Assembly: GCA_947454235.1 (NCBI GenBank)
Contig: CANGIY010000001.1
Coordinates: 434,001-498,000, forward strand
DNA: 64,000 nt
Direction of reading: 5' to 3'
Origin: Chitinophagaceae bacterium
GTDB lineage: Bacteria; Bacteroidota; Bacteroidia; Chitinophagales; Chitinophagaceae
The notes beneath the pieces are model-generated. The model was given only the letters and a program-made list of their open reading frames with translations. It was not told where the DNA came from and ran no database searches. Below, one piece after another: positions 46,048 to 54,301 of the stretch. Every line of letters begins with the position of its first letter. Position 1 is the stretch's first letter. Made by a program: the position numbers and the translations under genes.

Positions 46048-47577
46048 ATGAGTTTTACGCCTTCGTCACTTTCTGAAAAGCAGTCGGGTTATTTAAGGTT
46101 TTTGTTTTTTCTAATCGTTATAGCAATTCCTCTTTTTGCCCATCTCGAAGAACTTCCAATTCAGTTGTGGGATGAAGGCAGGCTGGCAATGAAAGCAGTA
46201 GAGATGTCGCGATACGGCAATTGGCTGGTTCCAAGTTATTTCCATGTGCCTGACATGATAAGTGTAAAACCTCCATTGCTCACATGGATTCAGGTAATTT
46301 TCATAAAAATACTGGGTGAGGGCGAGCTGGCGATACGGTTACCAAGTGCTTTAGCAGCTTTTGCTGTGTGTTTAATGTTCTACTGGTTGCTGGAAATCAA
46401 GTACAAATTTAAGTGGATGGGCATTCTGGCTTCGTTCGTGTTTGTGACCAGCAGGGGTGTCATTTTTGTGCATTCATCGCGCACGGGCGACTACGATGCC
46501 ATGCTCACTTTGTTTACGTTTTCTTATTCACTCACTTGGTTCCTGTTTATTGAAGAGGAAAAGCGAAAATACTATTGGTGGTCGTGCCTTTTCATACTGC
46601 TTGCCTACTTCGTGAAAGACATACAGGGTATGATGTTCCTACCAACACTATTGGTTTATGCGGCATTGAGAAAGAAGTTGAAATTGGTATTCTTCAGTCC
46701 TGCAACCTACTTAGGAGTGGTGGCTATATTAGTTCCTATCGTACTGTATTATGTTGCCAGAGAGAAACTGACCCCGGGGTATTTCCAGTCGGTACTGGAC
46801 AATGATATGATTGGGCGCTATGCCTCAACCATCGAAAATCACCTGGAGCCGCCGTTACACTACGTCGATCAACTCATAAAATACAAGTTCAACAAATGGT
46901 GGTGGATGTTGGTTCCCGGACTATGGTTTGGGCTGCGCAATAGGAATGAGCTCATAAAGCACCTAACGCAGTTTTGCCTCGTGACGGGTGGGTTGTACAT
47001 TTTCATTCTGTCGTTGGCAAAGACAAAAATATTCTGGTACCTGATGCCTGCTTTCCCAATGCTTGCTATCATAGTTGCGATTTTTATTTACCATATTTTC
47101 AATGCGTTGATGACTGAAACCTCCTTGGCGTTTTTTGAAGAAAGACTAAAAGTGAGGACGGGTCTGAAAAACCTGATTGCTTTTATTTTTCTGGTATTCA
47201 TTTTTTTTGAGCCTTATGCGGCGGTGCTTGATGTGGTGTTTGCCGCGCCTCCGTTAGAAGAATATATGCCGAGTAACAACGACATGGCTGAATATTTGAA
47301 GGAAGTGGTCGTACACGACAAAAAACTACCTCCAAACACTACCATTGGCGACATCAATTCAGAGAATATTGCCTTTTATGCCTACGTGCTCGAAAAAGCC
47401 AATTTGCCGCTGAAAATAGACTATGAGAATAAGCTCGAAAAAGCCGATCACATATTGGTGTGGACGATAGCTGCCAAACGAAGAGTAGAGCAGCATTACA
47501 TCAACAAGCACATCGACTCAATAGGAGCCGTTGTACTGTACAAGATTGAGGGCGTAAGAGATACGTTGCTAAAATAA
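46048..47577 (+). CDS. ArnT/PMT-family (GT-C) membrane glycosyltransferase
   Basis: 509 residues with about 11-12 spans. The first periplasmic loop has the family motif LWDEGRLAMKAVEM (Asp42, Glu43), followed by MISVKPPLLTW, as in PMT_2/ArnT-type enzymes that move sugars from polyprenyl phosphate. A soluble C-terminal domain (about 410-509) follows the last span. Substrate unknown. It is transcribed with the thioesterase gene, and its last nine bases overlap the 3' end of convergent parC. Confidence 0.85.
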   Translation: MSFTPSSLSEKQSGYLRFLFFLIVIAIPLFAHLEELPIQLWDEGRLAMKAVEMSRYGNWLVPSYFHVPDMISVKPPLLTWIQVIFIKILGEGELAIRLPSALAAFAVCLMFYWLLEIKYKFKWMGILASFVFVTSRGVIFVHSSRTGDYDAMLTLFTFSYSLTWFLFIEEEKRKYYWWSCLFILLAYFVKDIQGMMFLPTLLVYAALRKKLKLVFFSPATYLGVVAILVPIVLYYVAREKLTPGYFQSVLDNDMIGRYASTIENHLEPPLHYVDQLIKYKFNKWWWMLVPGLWFGLRNRNELIKHLTQFCLVTGGLYIFILSLAKTKIFWYLMPAFPMLAIIVAIFIYHIFNALMTETSLAFFEERLKVRTGLKNLIAFIFLVFIFFEPYAAVLDVVFAAPPLEEYMPSNNDMAEYLKEVVVHDKKLPPNTTIGDINSENIAFYAYVLEKANLPLKIDYENKLEKADHILVWTIAAKRRVEQHYINKHIDSIGAVVLYKIEGVRDTLLK

Positions 47578-50091
47578 CGTCGGGGCTTCCGGTTCGCCGG
47601 TCTCTTCGCTCACTGGTGGAACGAGTGATACATCAACAAATTCAGGTCCCGATATCATTGTGCCAATAGTTTTCCAGCCGGTAATGTCAATCGTTTCGTG
47701 CAATGCAATCCTTTCTTCTGCCACTTCATTCTTGCCTTTTGATTTACGCAGAATAATAAAGGGTTCAGGAGAAGTGGTCACCAGTTCAAGGTAGTTGCCC
47801 TCTCCCTCGCGAATGAAGGTGTACTTGTTCTTGAGTGTCTGGCTTTCAATCAGGAAACGTTTAGCATTGAAGTGCTGCGTTTTCGCATCGAAGTAAATTG
47901 CTGTAATTGGTTTGTTCTCGTTGAATTTCTCAATCAATACAATGCTGTCATTATCGTATCGGTTGGTGAATTCGAAATCGGTGAGCTCGTAGTTTCCGTC
48001 TTTGTAGAAAACAATAATCTTGTCTTTTTCGTCGAACATACCCAGGAACTGCCCATGTTCTTCTTTGTTCAGGCGACCAACAGTATCATCGTACCATATT
48101 TTGAGCGATGAAAGCGTAGACCTGCCTTTTTCTTTGAAACGTGTGCTTTTAACGGGGTACTTGGTTACCTGATTACCACCTGCACCACGACCTTTAATTT
48201 CAAGGTCGGCGAATGAATAATCGAATGTTTTAATGCGCGCCTTACTGCCCGGCGAAAGCGTAATAGTCAGAATCTCAGCCTCACCATTCGGGTTTGCCGA
48301 CATATAAATCACTTTACTGCCCGAATTGCCCTTAGTAAGGTTGTATTCTTTATCGCGGGTGATGCCGGTTACATTGAAACGCTTACCGTATGTGATGCCG
48401 GTTTTGCCGTCCATGTACAGCATGTTGTAGGTGGTGCGCTCGTCGTTTTTCTGGAAGATGCCCAGGTGAATAACGTCCTTACCTACAAAGGTTTTCTCTG
48501 ACACCTTGGTAATGAGCATGGTTCCGTCTTTCCTGAAGACAATAATATTATCGAGGTCGCTGCAGTCAAATTCGAATTCATCTTTCTTGAGTGCAGTACC
48601 TATAAACCCTTCTTTACGGTTTGAATACAGCTTGGTATTGGCAATAGCAACCGTATTGGCTTCAATGGTTTCAAATGGTCTAATATCTGTAACGCGCTCG
48701 CGACCCTTACCGTACTTTTTCAGTAGGTTTTCGAAATACGCGATAGAGTAGTCGGTGAGGTTTTTGATATTGTTTTTTACCTGTGCAATCTCTTTTTCAA
48801 CACCCCTGATGTGTTCATCGGCCTTGAACGAATCGTATTTAGAAATACGTTTGATTTTAATTTCTGTCAGGCTAACAATATCCTCGCGGGTTACTTCCCT
48901 TCTCAGCAGCGGTTTGAATGGAGTTAAACCCTTATCGATGGCAGTTATTACCCCTTCCCAAGTAGTTTCTTCTTCAATGTCGCGGTAAATGCGGTTTTCG
49001 ATGAAGATTTTTTCGAGCGATGAGTAATGCCAGTCGTCATTGAGTTCGCTGAGTTTAATTTCCAGTTCGCGGAGCAAGAGCCCTTTTGTATGGTCAACAG
49101 AGTGTCTGAGCAGGTCGCTCACACCCATGAACTTCGGTTTGTCACCTACTACAACACACGCATTCGGAGAAATAGAGATCTCGCAATCGGTAAAGGCATA
49201 GAGCGCATCGATGGTTTGTCCCGTATCAACGCCCGGAGCCAGCACCACAGCCAGTTCTACGTCCTTGGCAGTGTTATCGGTAACGCTCTTTATTTTTATT
49301 TTTCCTGCATCGTTGGCCTTTAAAATACTATCAACCAAGGTTGAAGTAGTTACGCCATACGGTACGCTTTTAATGAGGAGTGTTTTCTTGTCAGCCTCTT
49401 CAATTTTTGCCCTTACCCTTATTTTACCGCCACGTGCGCCGTCGTTGTAATTGCTTACATCAACCATGCCGCCCGTCATAAAATCGGGGTATAGCTCGAA
49501 GGGTTTTTCTTTCAGGTATTTTATGGCGCAATCAATGATTTCGCAAAAGTTATGGGGGAGAATTTTAGTACTCAAACCAACGGCAATACCATCGGTGCCC
49601 TGTGCTATGAGTAGGGGGAACTTCATAGGCAAGGTAACGGGTTCGTTTTTACGACCGTCGTAGCTCAACTGCCATGTGGTGGTTTTAGCATTGAACGCCA
49701 CCTCAAGTGCGAACTTTGAAAGGCGCGCCTCAATGTACCTTGGTGCCGCCGCAGGGTCGCCTGTTCTCACATCGCCCCAGTTACCCTGGGTTTCAATGAG
49801 TAGGTCTTTTTGTCCCAGCCCAACGATGGCATCGTTGATAGATGCATCGCCGTGTGGGTGGTATTGCATGGTTTGCCCTATTACATTGGCTACTTTGTTG
49901 AAGCGACCATCGTCCATTTCCTTCATGGCATGAAGTATGCGGCGCTGAACGGGTTTGAGACCGTCTTCGATGGCCGGAACTGCGCGTTCCAGAATTACAT
50001 AGCTGGCATAGTCAAGAAACCAGCCTTTGTACATGTCGTTGATCATGGCAGAGCCTTGACCCTGATCGCTAAAAACTTCGAGTTCGTTCAT
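47569..50091 (-). CDS. parC: DNA topoisomerase IV subunit A
   Basis: 840 residues from ATG 50091. The breakage-reunion domain has YHPHGDASINDAIV (about 78-91) and the catalytic tyrosine in APRYIEARLS (Tyr119). A GyrA-box-free C-terminal beta-pinwheel follows. The motifs GQTMQYHPHGDAS and IETQGNWGDVRTGDPAAAPRYIE are those of Bacteroidota ParC rather than GyrA. It decatenates chromosomes together with ParE, which is not in this window. It overlaps the convergent glycosyltransferase gene by nine bases. The long start at 50130 is rejected because it lies upstream of the promoter element at 50112. Confidence 0.93.
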   Translation of the reverse strand: MNELEVFSDQGQGSAMINDMYKGWFLDYASYVILERAVPAIEDGLKPVQRRILHAMKEMDDGRFNKVANVIGQTMQYHPHGDASINDAIVGLGQKDLLIETQGNWGDVRTGDPAAAPRYIEARLSKFALEVAFNAKTTTWQLSYDGRKNEPVTLPMKFPLLIAQGTDGIAVGLSTKILPHNFCEIIDCAIKYLKEKPFELYPDFMTGGMVDVSNYNDGARGGKIRVRAKIEEADKKTLLIKSVPYGVTTSTLVDSILKANDAGKIKIKSVTDNTAKDVELAVVLAPGVDTGQTIDALYAFTDCEISISPNACVVVGDKPKFMGVSDLLRHSVDHTKGLLLRELEIKLSELNDDWHYSSLEKIFIENRIYRDIEEETTWEGVITAIDKGLTPFKPLLRREVTREDIVSLTEIKIKRISKYDSFKADEHIRGVEKEIAQVKNNIKNLTDYSIAYFENLLKKYGKGRERVTDIRPFETIEANTVAIANTKLYSNRKEGFIGTALKKDEFEFDCSDLDNIIVFRKDGTMLITKVSEKTFVGKDVIHLGIFQKNDERTTYNMLYMDGKTGITYGKRFNVTGITRDKEYNLTKGNSGSKVIYMSANPNGEAEILTITLSPGSKARIKTFDYSFADLEIKGRGAGGNQVTKYPVKSTRFKEKGRSTLSSLKIWYDDTVGRLNKEEHGQFLGMFDEKDKIIVFYKDGNYELTDFEFTNRYDNDSIVLIEKFNENKPITAIYFDAKTQHFNAKRFLIESQTLKNKYTFIREGEGNYLELVTTSPEPFIILRKSKGKNEVAEERIALHETIDITGWKTIGTMISGPEFVDVSLVPPVSEETGEPEAPTLF

Positions 50092-50111
50092 TCCCCAATA
50101 ACGTATTAACG

Positions 50112-50119
50112 CAAAAATA
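50112..50119 (-). promoter_or_regulatory. -7 element TATTTTTG upstream of parC
   Basis: The minus strand reads TATTTTTG, 21 bases before the parC ATG at 50091. Confidence 0.5.
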
Positions 50120-50193
50120 TTCAGATGCAACGAGAAACCCTTGCAATATTATTGCAACGGGTGTGAATAAGCTGTTGCGTGGAGTAAGAGAAT

Positions 50194-50215
50194 GTTGTTA
50201 GGGTGAAATTTGGGG
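50194..50215 (+). repeat. left copy of a 22-bp direct repeat
   Basis: GTTGTTAGGGTGAAA-T-TTGGGG. It matches 53305-53326 at 21 of 22 positions and brackets the atypical 50.2-53.3 kb segment. Confidence 0.6.
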
Positions 50216-50258
50216 TGGGGAAGCGGAATTTCTTGGGTTATAGTAGGTGTTGCGGATA

Positions 50259-50966
50259 TTAAAAGTATCTTTTGCTATTAGGAGTAATTTGAGCTATTTG
50301 CGATTCCGACCATGATGGTGCTGTTGCGATATTCCAGCCTGAATATCGGCGGAAATTGTTTTGTTCAAATTTCCATGTGTTGGCAGTGTGGCGAACATAC
50401 ACGAATTGATTGTAGCCGTCTACAGGCATTACTTCGATGCCTTGTTTTTTTAGGCGCAACAGAAAATTAAAATCTTCTCCAACATTTAAATTTGGATATT
50501 TTGCCACATTTTGCCAAAGGCTTTTCCAGTACACCAACGTGCCACAATGCACCAAGCCGCTGAAAGCATTTTTGAACAATAATTCATCTGCTGTGTAACA
50601 CAACCCGGTAGGCTGTTCCAGGAAAACAAAATTGTTAAGCCCTGTTATGTACGCTTCGTTGTTCAGTAGCGGGGCAACCTGCGCACTAAGCCGTGTTGGG
50701 GAATAAATATCATCGTCATCCCATTGAACTATTATTGCACCCGAGGTGCGTTCACAAGCCAAATTTCTTTTATTACCAATGTTCATTGTTCTGCATTGGT
50801 AGTATTTTACTTGGTCGTGTTGGGGTACATGGGGTAAGTCTTCAGCTTTGTTATACAGAACCACCATTTCTTTGTTCTGATAATCTTGTGCCAAAAACAT
50901 ATCAATAGACCGTTTTAAGTAAAACGGCCTATTGATAGTAGGGGTAATGCAAGATACAAGAGGCAT
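50259..50966 (-). CDS. family 2 glycosyltransferase (GT-A)
   Basis: 235 residues from ATG 50966. The GT2 N-terminus (VSCITPTINRPFYLKRSIDMFLAQDY) is followed by the donor-metal motif WDDDDIYSP (82-90) and the acceptor-side GEDFNFLLRL (about 168-177). It is cytoplasmic, without membrane spans. It uses a nucleotide sugar to glycosylate an unknown acceptor. It is solitary, between parC and the truncated toxin-like locus, and lies inside the 22-bp direct repeats. A TTG extension to 50993 is not supported. Confidence 0.85.
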   Translation of the reverse strand: MPLVSCITPTINRPFYLKRSIDMFLAQDYQNKEMVVLYNKAEDLPHVPQHDQVKYYQCRTMNIGNKRNLACERTSGAIIVQWDDDDIYSPTRLSAQVAPLLNNEAYITGLNNFVFLEQPTGLCYTADELLFKNAFSGLVHCGTLVYWKSLWQNVAKYPNLNVGEDFNFLLRLKKQGIEVMPVDGYNQFVYVRHTANTWKFEQNNFRRYSGWNIATAPSWSESQIAQITPNSKRYF

Positions 50967-51080
50967 ATTCAAAGATGCTTTTACCAAAATCAATACTTTA
51001 TAGGGAATACCAAAATGAGAACAATAAAAAAATCATCTTCATCAATTTTAATTACGTCTCAATTATATTAGAGCAGGTAT

Positions 51081-51743
51081 CTATCGAATTTTACTTTTGA
51101 TTTTTTTCTCCTCCTCTCTAAGTAAATGTGAGATTTTATATAAATCCATTGTATCAGAAGTAGAACATACTTTTTCATTATTCGAATCTATAATAATATA
51201 TTCTATTATGTATTCGCGAGTGCTATCAGATTCAAAGTGAGGGATGCTTATACAATCTAAAGTGTCATGTCGCTCTAGATTCATTTTATTAATAGCAATT
51301 GCTCTATAGCCAGACGAATCACCACATTCTTTAAACTTGAATTCCTTCAAATTTACTTCAGGGTGAATGTTTAGACCGCACTTGGGCCACTTCCAAAAAT
51401 CAATAATTAAGGTATCTTTTGATACACCAACCCTTCTTAACGCAGAACCATCAACCTTGTCAAAGACTCCCAAAGTATCAAACATAATTCGATAAGACAA
51501 AGCCATGTGATTTGGGTCAACAAATGCCAGTTTCTTACAAGTGCCATTTCTGTTAACCTCAAGTATCAAACCATCAGGAATTGTATCGTGTAAAAATTCG
51601 CGAACAGCTAAAATGTTTCCGTTGGAATATCGGTATATCTTAATCTTACGGTCTTTACAAAATTCAAAATTATCATTGCTTTTTGGGTGAAAGCAAGAAA
51701 GCAAAATAAGGACTGGTAATGAAATACATGATAATTTTATCAT
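51081..51743 (-). CDS. lipoprotein, candidate immunity protein
   Basis: 220 residues. A lipobox (VLILLS-C, Cys17) indicates lipid anchoring. The mature region carries several cysteines and a charged C-terminal helix (HLLREEEKKIKSKIR). No family recognised. Its ATG overlaps the stop codon of the Gly-rich gene upstream (ATGA, 51740-51743), so the two are translationally coupled. By analogy with polymorphic-toxin loci, a small gene directly after a toxin tip is often its immunity protein; that role is inference. Confidence 0.6.
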   Translation of the reverse strand: MIKLSCISLPVLILLSCFHPKSNDNFEFCKDRKIKIYRYSNGNILAVREFLHDTIPDGLILEVNRNGTCKKLAFVDPNHMALSYRIMFDTLGVFDKVDGSALRRVGVSKDTLIIDFWKWPKCGLNIHPEVNLKEFKFKECGDSSGYRAIAINKMNLERHDTLDCISIPHFESDSTREYIIEYIIIDSNNEKVCSTSDTMDLYKISHLLREEEKKIKSKIR

Positions 51744-52609
51744 TTTATATACTTTCTTTTAGAATATGGATTTTCGTATTTATTCGTATCTTCTTGAGGA
51801 AGTTCTATAAAAAATTCGAATATTGGAAATGCAGCCGTTTTTAATCTTGCATAAAATAATGCTTTTTCCATTTCAGGAGTCAACATTACAAATGTATCAC
51901 TCTTGTATGTATTTTCGTCGATGTCAATTGCTCTTTCCGTAAATTTATCAATTGCAGATGCCTTATCAATTGCCGATGGTGCCGAATTGCCAGCATGTGC
52001 AGTTAAAAGTGTCATTAGACGGGATATATCAACTATGTCGTCAGGGAGACCAATTTTGTTTTCTCTTTGACCAAGTGAGCTTTGTCCTCCAGTGAAAATA
52101 GTACCATGATCCTTTGTAACTTCTTTTTTTATAGGTTCCTTTGACTCTTTCATTTTTCGATCTTGTTCCTTGAGCCAATCAGACAAAGAATCTATTTTAT
52201 CCGATACCCATTTTTGAGCAGCTTCAGAATTCCGTTCAATTTTATGCCCAATTATTATTCCTCCGTCATATACTTTGGCGTCATTTGATTCGACCCATTC
52301 AATGAACCTATCCCAAGTAGATTTGCTTGGCGGTGAGGGGGACTTAGGAGTTGGTTGAATTGGATGAAACGGTACATCCCATTGATATTTCAGCCCACCC
52401 ACATTATTACTAGGGGGCTTAGCTTGATTGGTATTTTTTACTGGTTTCTTGTTTACAACCCCTTTTTTGTCGGTTACAGGGTTATGTCTGTGCCGAGGTG
52501 AAGGCAAATCAACTTTAACAGGTTTCGTAGGGTGCAATCCAGGTTTAATAACCTTAAGTGGAATCCATTTACCTAAAGGTGCTTTTTGCATTTCATTGCG
52601 ATTAGCCAC
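51740..52609 (-). CDS. 5'-truncated Gly-rich protein, candidate orphan polymorphic-toxin C-terminus
   Basis: 289 residues counted from GTG 52609. The same frame stays open, without any start codon, to a stop at 52865-52867. That upstream part encodes a Gly-rich linker (frame GASGAGASGGSGGG..., roughly 52620-52808). The downstream part has a Pro/Lys-rich stretch (KPVKVDLPSPRHRHNPV), a helical central domain (STWDRFIEWVESNDAK; AAQKWVSDKIDSLSDWLKEQ) and a C-terminal globular domain (SDTFVMLTPEMEKALFYARLKTAAFPIFEFFI). A Gly-rich linker followed by an unrelated C-terminal domain and an overlapping small lipoprotein gene resembles the end of an Rhs-like toxin. No catalytic motif is recognised and the RHS core is missing. 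The real start is uncertain, and the gene may be non-functional. Confidence 0.5.
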   Translation of the reverse strand: MANRNEMQKAPLGKWIPLKVIKPGLHPTKPVKVDLPSPRHRHNPVTDKKGVVNKKPVKNTNQAKPPSNNVGGLKYQWDVPFHPIQPTPKSPSPPSKSTWDRFIEWVESNDAKVYDGGIIIGHKIERNSEAAQKWVSDKIDSLSDWLKEQDRKMKESKEPIKKEVTKDHGTIFTGGQSSLGQRENKIGLPDDIVDISRLMTLLTAHAGNSAPSAIDKASAIDKFTERAIDIDENTYKSDTFVMLTPEMEKALFYARLKTAAFPIFEFFIELPQEDTNKYENPYSKRKYIK

Positions 52610-52827
52610 TGAGTCGTCTTTTACAGAGCCATCACCACCACCGCCGCCGCCATTATCGGGGCCTGAAGCAGGGCTTGACGAGCCATTGCCACCGGGTGTA
52701 TCGCCGCCGTACCCACCTGTTCCTCCCGCACCACCGCCGCCTCCCGCACCGCCACCTCCGGCTCCCCCACCTGAACCACCACTTGCGCCAGCTCCGCTTG
52801 CACCAAAAAGTTTGCTCCTTAAATTAT

Positions 52828-53259
52828 CCTGACAGTCGCAATCATGGCCAGTGTGACGGAGCAGTTATTTTCAATATTAATACAAGGGGGGCGCTGCCTC
52901 TGGGTACAACCATTCAGAACAGAGCCGGTATTTACTTTGATGTAAATGATGTTGTAATGACAAACACGGCTGTTGATGTCGTGGGTTGCCCAAGGTTGGA
53001 TGTGAAAAACGTAATCCAGCCCGGTAGTTCGGTAAAAGTTTGTCCAAATCCTTTCGATGGTCAGATAACTATTGATGCCGACCCGCTTATTTGGAAATCA
53101 TACTCCGTCAGCAATATTGTAGGAAATGAAGTTGTTACCGGAAACATTACTATGAGCAGCACCAAACTTGATTTGACAACCATGCCCAAGGGGATTTATT
53201 TCGTCACAACCACATCCCACGATGGCTCTCGTCAAACCATAAGAATGCTCAAAGACTAG
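52828..53259 (+). pseudogene. 3' remnant of a T9SS adhesin gene
   Basis: The frame encodes PDSRNHGQCDGAVIF, then NRAGIYFDVNDVVMTNTAV and a type A T9SS sorting domain (VCPNPFDGQITID, GIYFVTTTSHDGSRQTIRMLKD). It aligns closely with the last ~165 residues of the protein at 56979-60134 (SHHGQCDGAVIY, NRAGIYFDANDVVLTNT, GSRETIKIIKK). Upstream of about 52828 the similarity stops, and the frame runs into antisense of the Gly-rich gene. No signal peptide or plausible start exists, so the original 5' part has been lost by rearrangement. Confidence 0.8.
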
Positions 53260-53304
53260 CTTATTGCACTATAATGTCGCGAGCGGTGGGAATCAGGAGG
53301 GAAA

Positions 53305-53326
53305 GTTGTTAGGGTGAAAGTTGGGG
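53305..53326 (+). repeat. right copy of the 22-bp direct repeat
   Basis: GTTGTTAGGGTGAAA-G-TTGGGG. One mismatch to the copy at 50194-50215. Confidence 0.6.
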
Positions 53327-53348
53327 CAGCTCAAATCCATTCACCACC

Positions 53349-53356
53349 TATCTTTG
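53349..53356 (+). promoter_or_regulatory. -7 element TATCTTTG upstream of the small membrane protein/AlkD unit
   Basis: Exact TAnnTTTG match, 40 bases before the ATG at 53396. Confidence 0.5.
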
Positions 53357-53395
53357 CCAAGCCGCAGCGGCTTTTTTGCGGCACATTTAAGTATC

Positions 53396-53656
53396 ATGAA
53401 TCATTTTTTCAAGACACCGGGGCTGTTCCATTTTTTTACGTTTGTGGTCAGCACAATTGCGGCGGTATATTTTTTGGTGGTGGAAAAATCAGCCTTTCTG
53501 CCCCTCATTTTTGCTGGTTCGGCGGTGTCTAATTTGTTTGCGGGGTTGAGTAAGAGGAAGAAGCATTTTGAAGATTTAAAGGCGGCTGAAGAAGCGCAAA
53601 TCAAGGCTACAACTGCAAAACAACCAAAACAGAAAAATGAACGCAGAAGTAAGTAA
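53396..53656 (+). CDS. small membrane protein
   Basis: 86 residues from ATG 53396. Two hydrophobic segments (about 9-30 and 33-50) are followed by a charged, probably helical tail (KRKKHFEDLKAAEEAQIKATTAKQ). No family recognised. Its 3' end overlaps the AlkD-like gene by 20 bases in another frame, suggesting coupled expression. An in-frame ATG at 53321 is rejected because it lies upstream of the promoter element. Confidence 0.6.
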   Translation: MNHFFKTPGLFHFFTFVVSTIAAVYFLVVEKSAFLPLIFAGSAVSNLFAGLSKRKKHFEDLKAAEEAQIKATTAKQPKQKNERRSK

Positions 53657-54299
53657 GGCTCTGACTGAGTGTGGTACAACTATTCCTGAGCTACGGGCGC
53701 GGTTTGCACAAGGTTTTTCTTTTTCCCACCTCGATTTTGAAAGTCAGCTCTCCATTTGGCACGAGGTATATAGTACTGCAAAGTCACCACTGGAGCAACG
53801 TTTCCCGTATTTCTTCCTGGAGGGGCAATTGAAATATAATTCTTTGTACCGCCGTTTGTGGGAGGTGTCGTGTGCGTGGCAGGAATTTGTCGATGACTGG
53901 AGCAATTGCGATGGACTTGCAAAAGTAAATACTAAGGTGCTGGAATATTACCCTGAATTGGTGTTGCCTGTGCTACAATCATGGAACACATCAGGCAATT
54001 TGTGGAAACGCAGGCAAAGTGTTGTTAGCCTGTTGTACTTCCAGCGTACTAAGAAGATTTTTCTTCCATTCGAGCAAATTGCAGCGATGGTTTTTCCCTT
54101 GCTGGGTGATGCTGAATACTATGTACAAAAAGGAGTGGGGTGGTGCATCAAGGAGCTTTATCAGGTATATCCCGAACTTACGTTTGAGTTCAGCAAGCAA
54201 CACATTGGTAAAATTTCACCATTGGCGTACCCTATTGTGTTAGAGAAAATGAGCGTAGAGCACGCAACAGCGATAAAGGCATTGCGCAACAGGAAGTAA
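53637..54299 (+). CDS. DNA alkylation repair protein, AlkD-like
   Basis: 220 residues, all-helical HEAT-like. The AlkD family pattern is visible: WNTSGNLWKRRQSVVSLLYF (about 119-138) and GDAEYYVQKGVGWCIKELYQVYPE (about 156-179). AlkD-type glycosylases excise bulky or N3/N7-alkylated purines without base flipping. The active-site Asp of the family cannot be placed with certainty here, so catalytic activity is not assured. Its stop lies 2 bases from the convergent GH3-family gene. Confidence 0.82.
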   Translation: MNAEVSKALTECGTTIPELRARFAQGFSFSHLDFESQLSIWHEVYSTAKSPLEQRFPYFFLEGQLKYNSLYRRLWEVSCAWQEFVDDWSNCDGLAKVNTKVLEYYPELVLPVLQSWNTSGNLWKRRQSVVSLLYFQRTKKIFLPFEQIAAMVFPLLGDAEYYVQKGVGWCIKELYQVYPELTFEFSKQHIGKISPLAYPIVLEKMSVEHATAIKALRNRK

Positions 54300-54301
54300 G
54301 T

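Noticed and set aside
52621-52806. Minus-strand Val/Ala/Gln-rich frame overlapping the Gly-rich linker
   Set aside because: A shifted reading of the same repetitive bases. The Gly frame continues directly into the downstream toxin-like sequence, so it is the coding one.
52428-52832. Plus-strand Pro-rich open frame
   Set aside because: It is the complement of the Gly-rich linker coded on the other strand.
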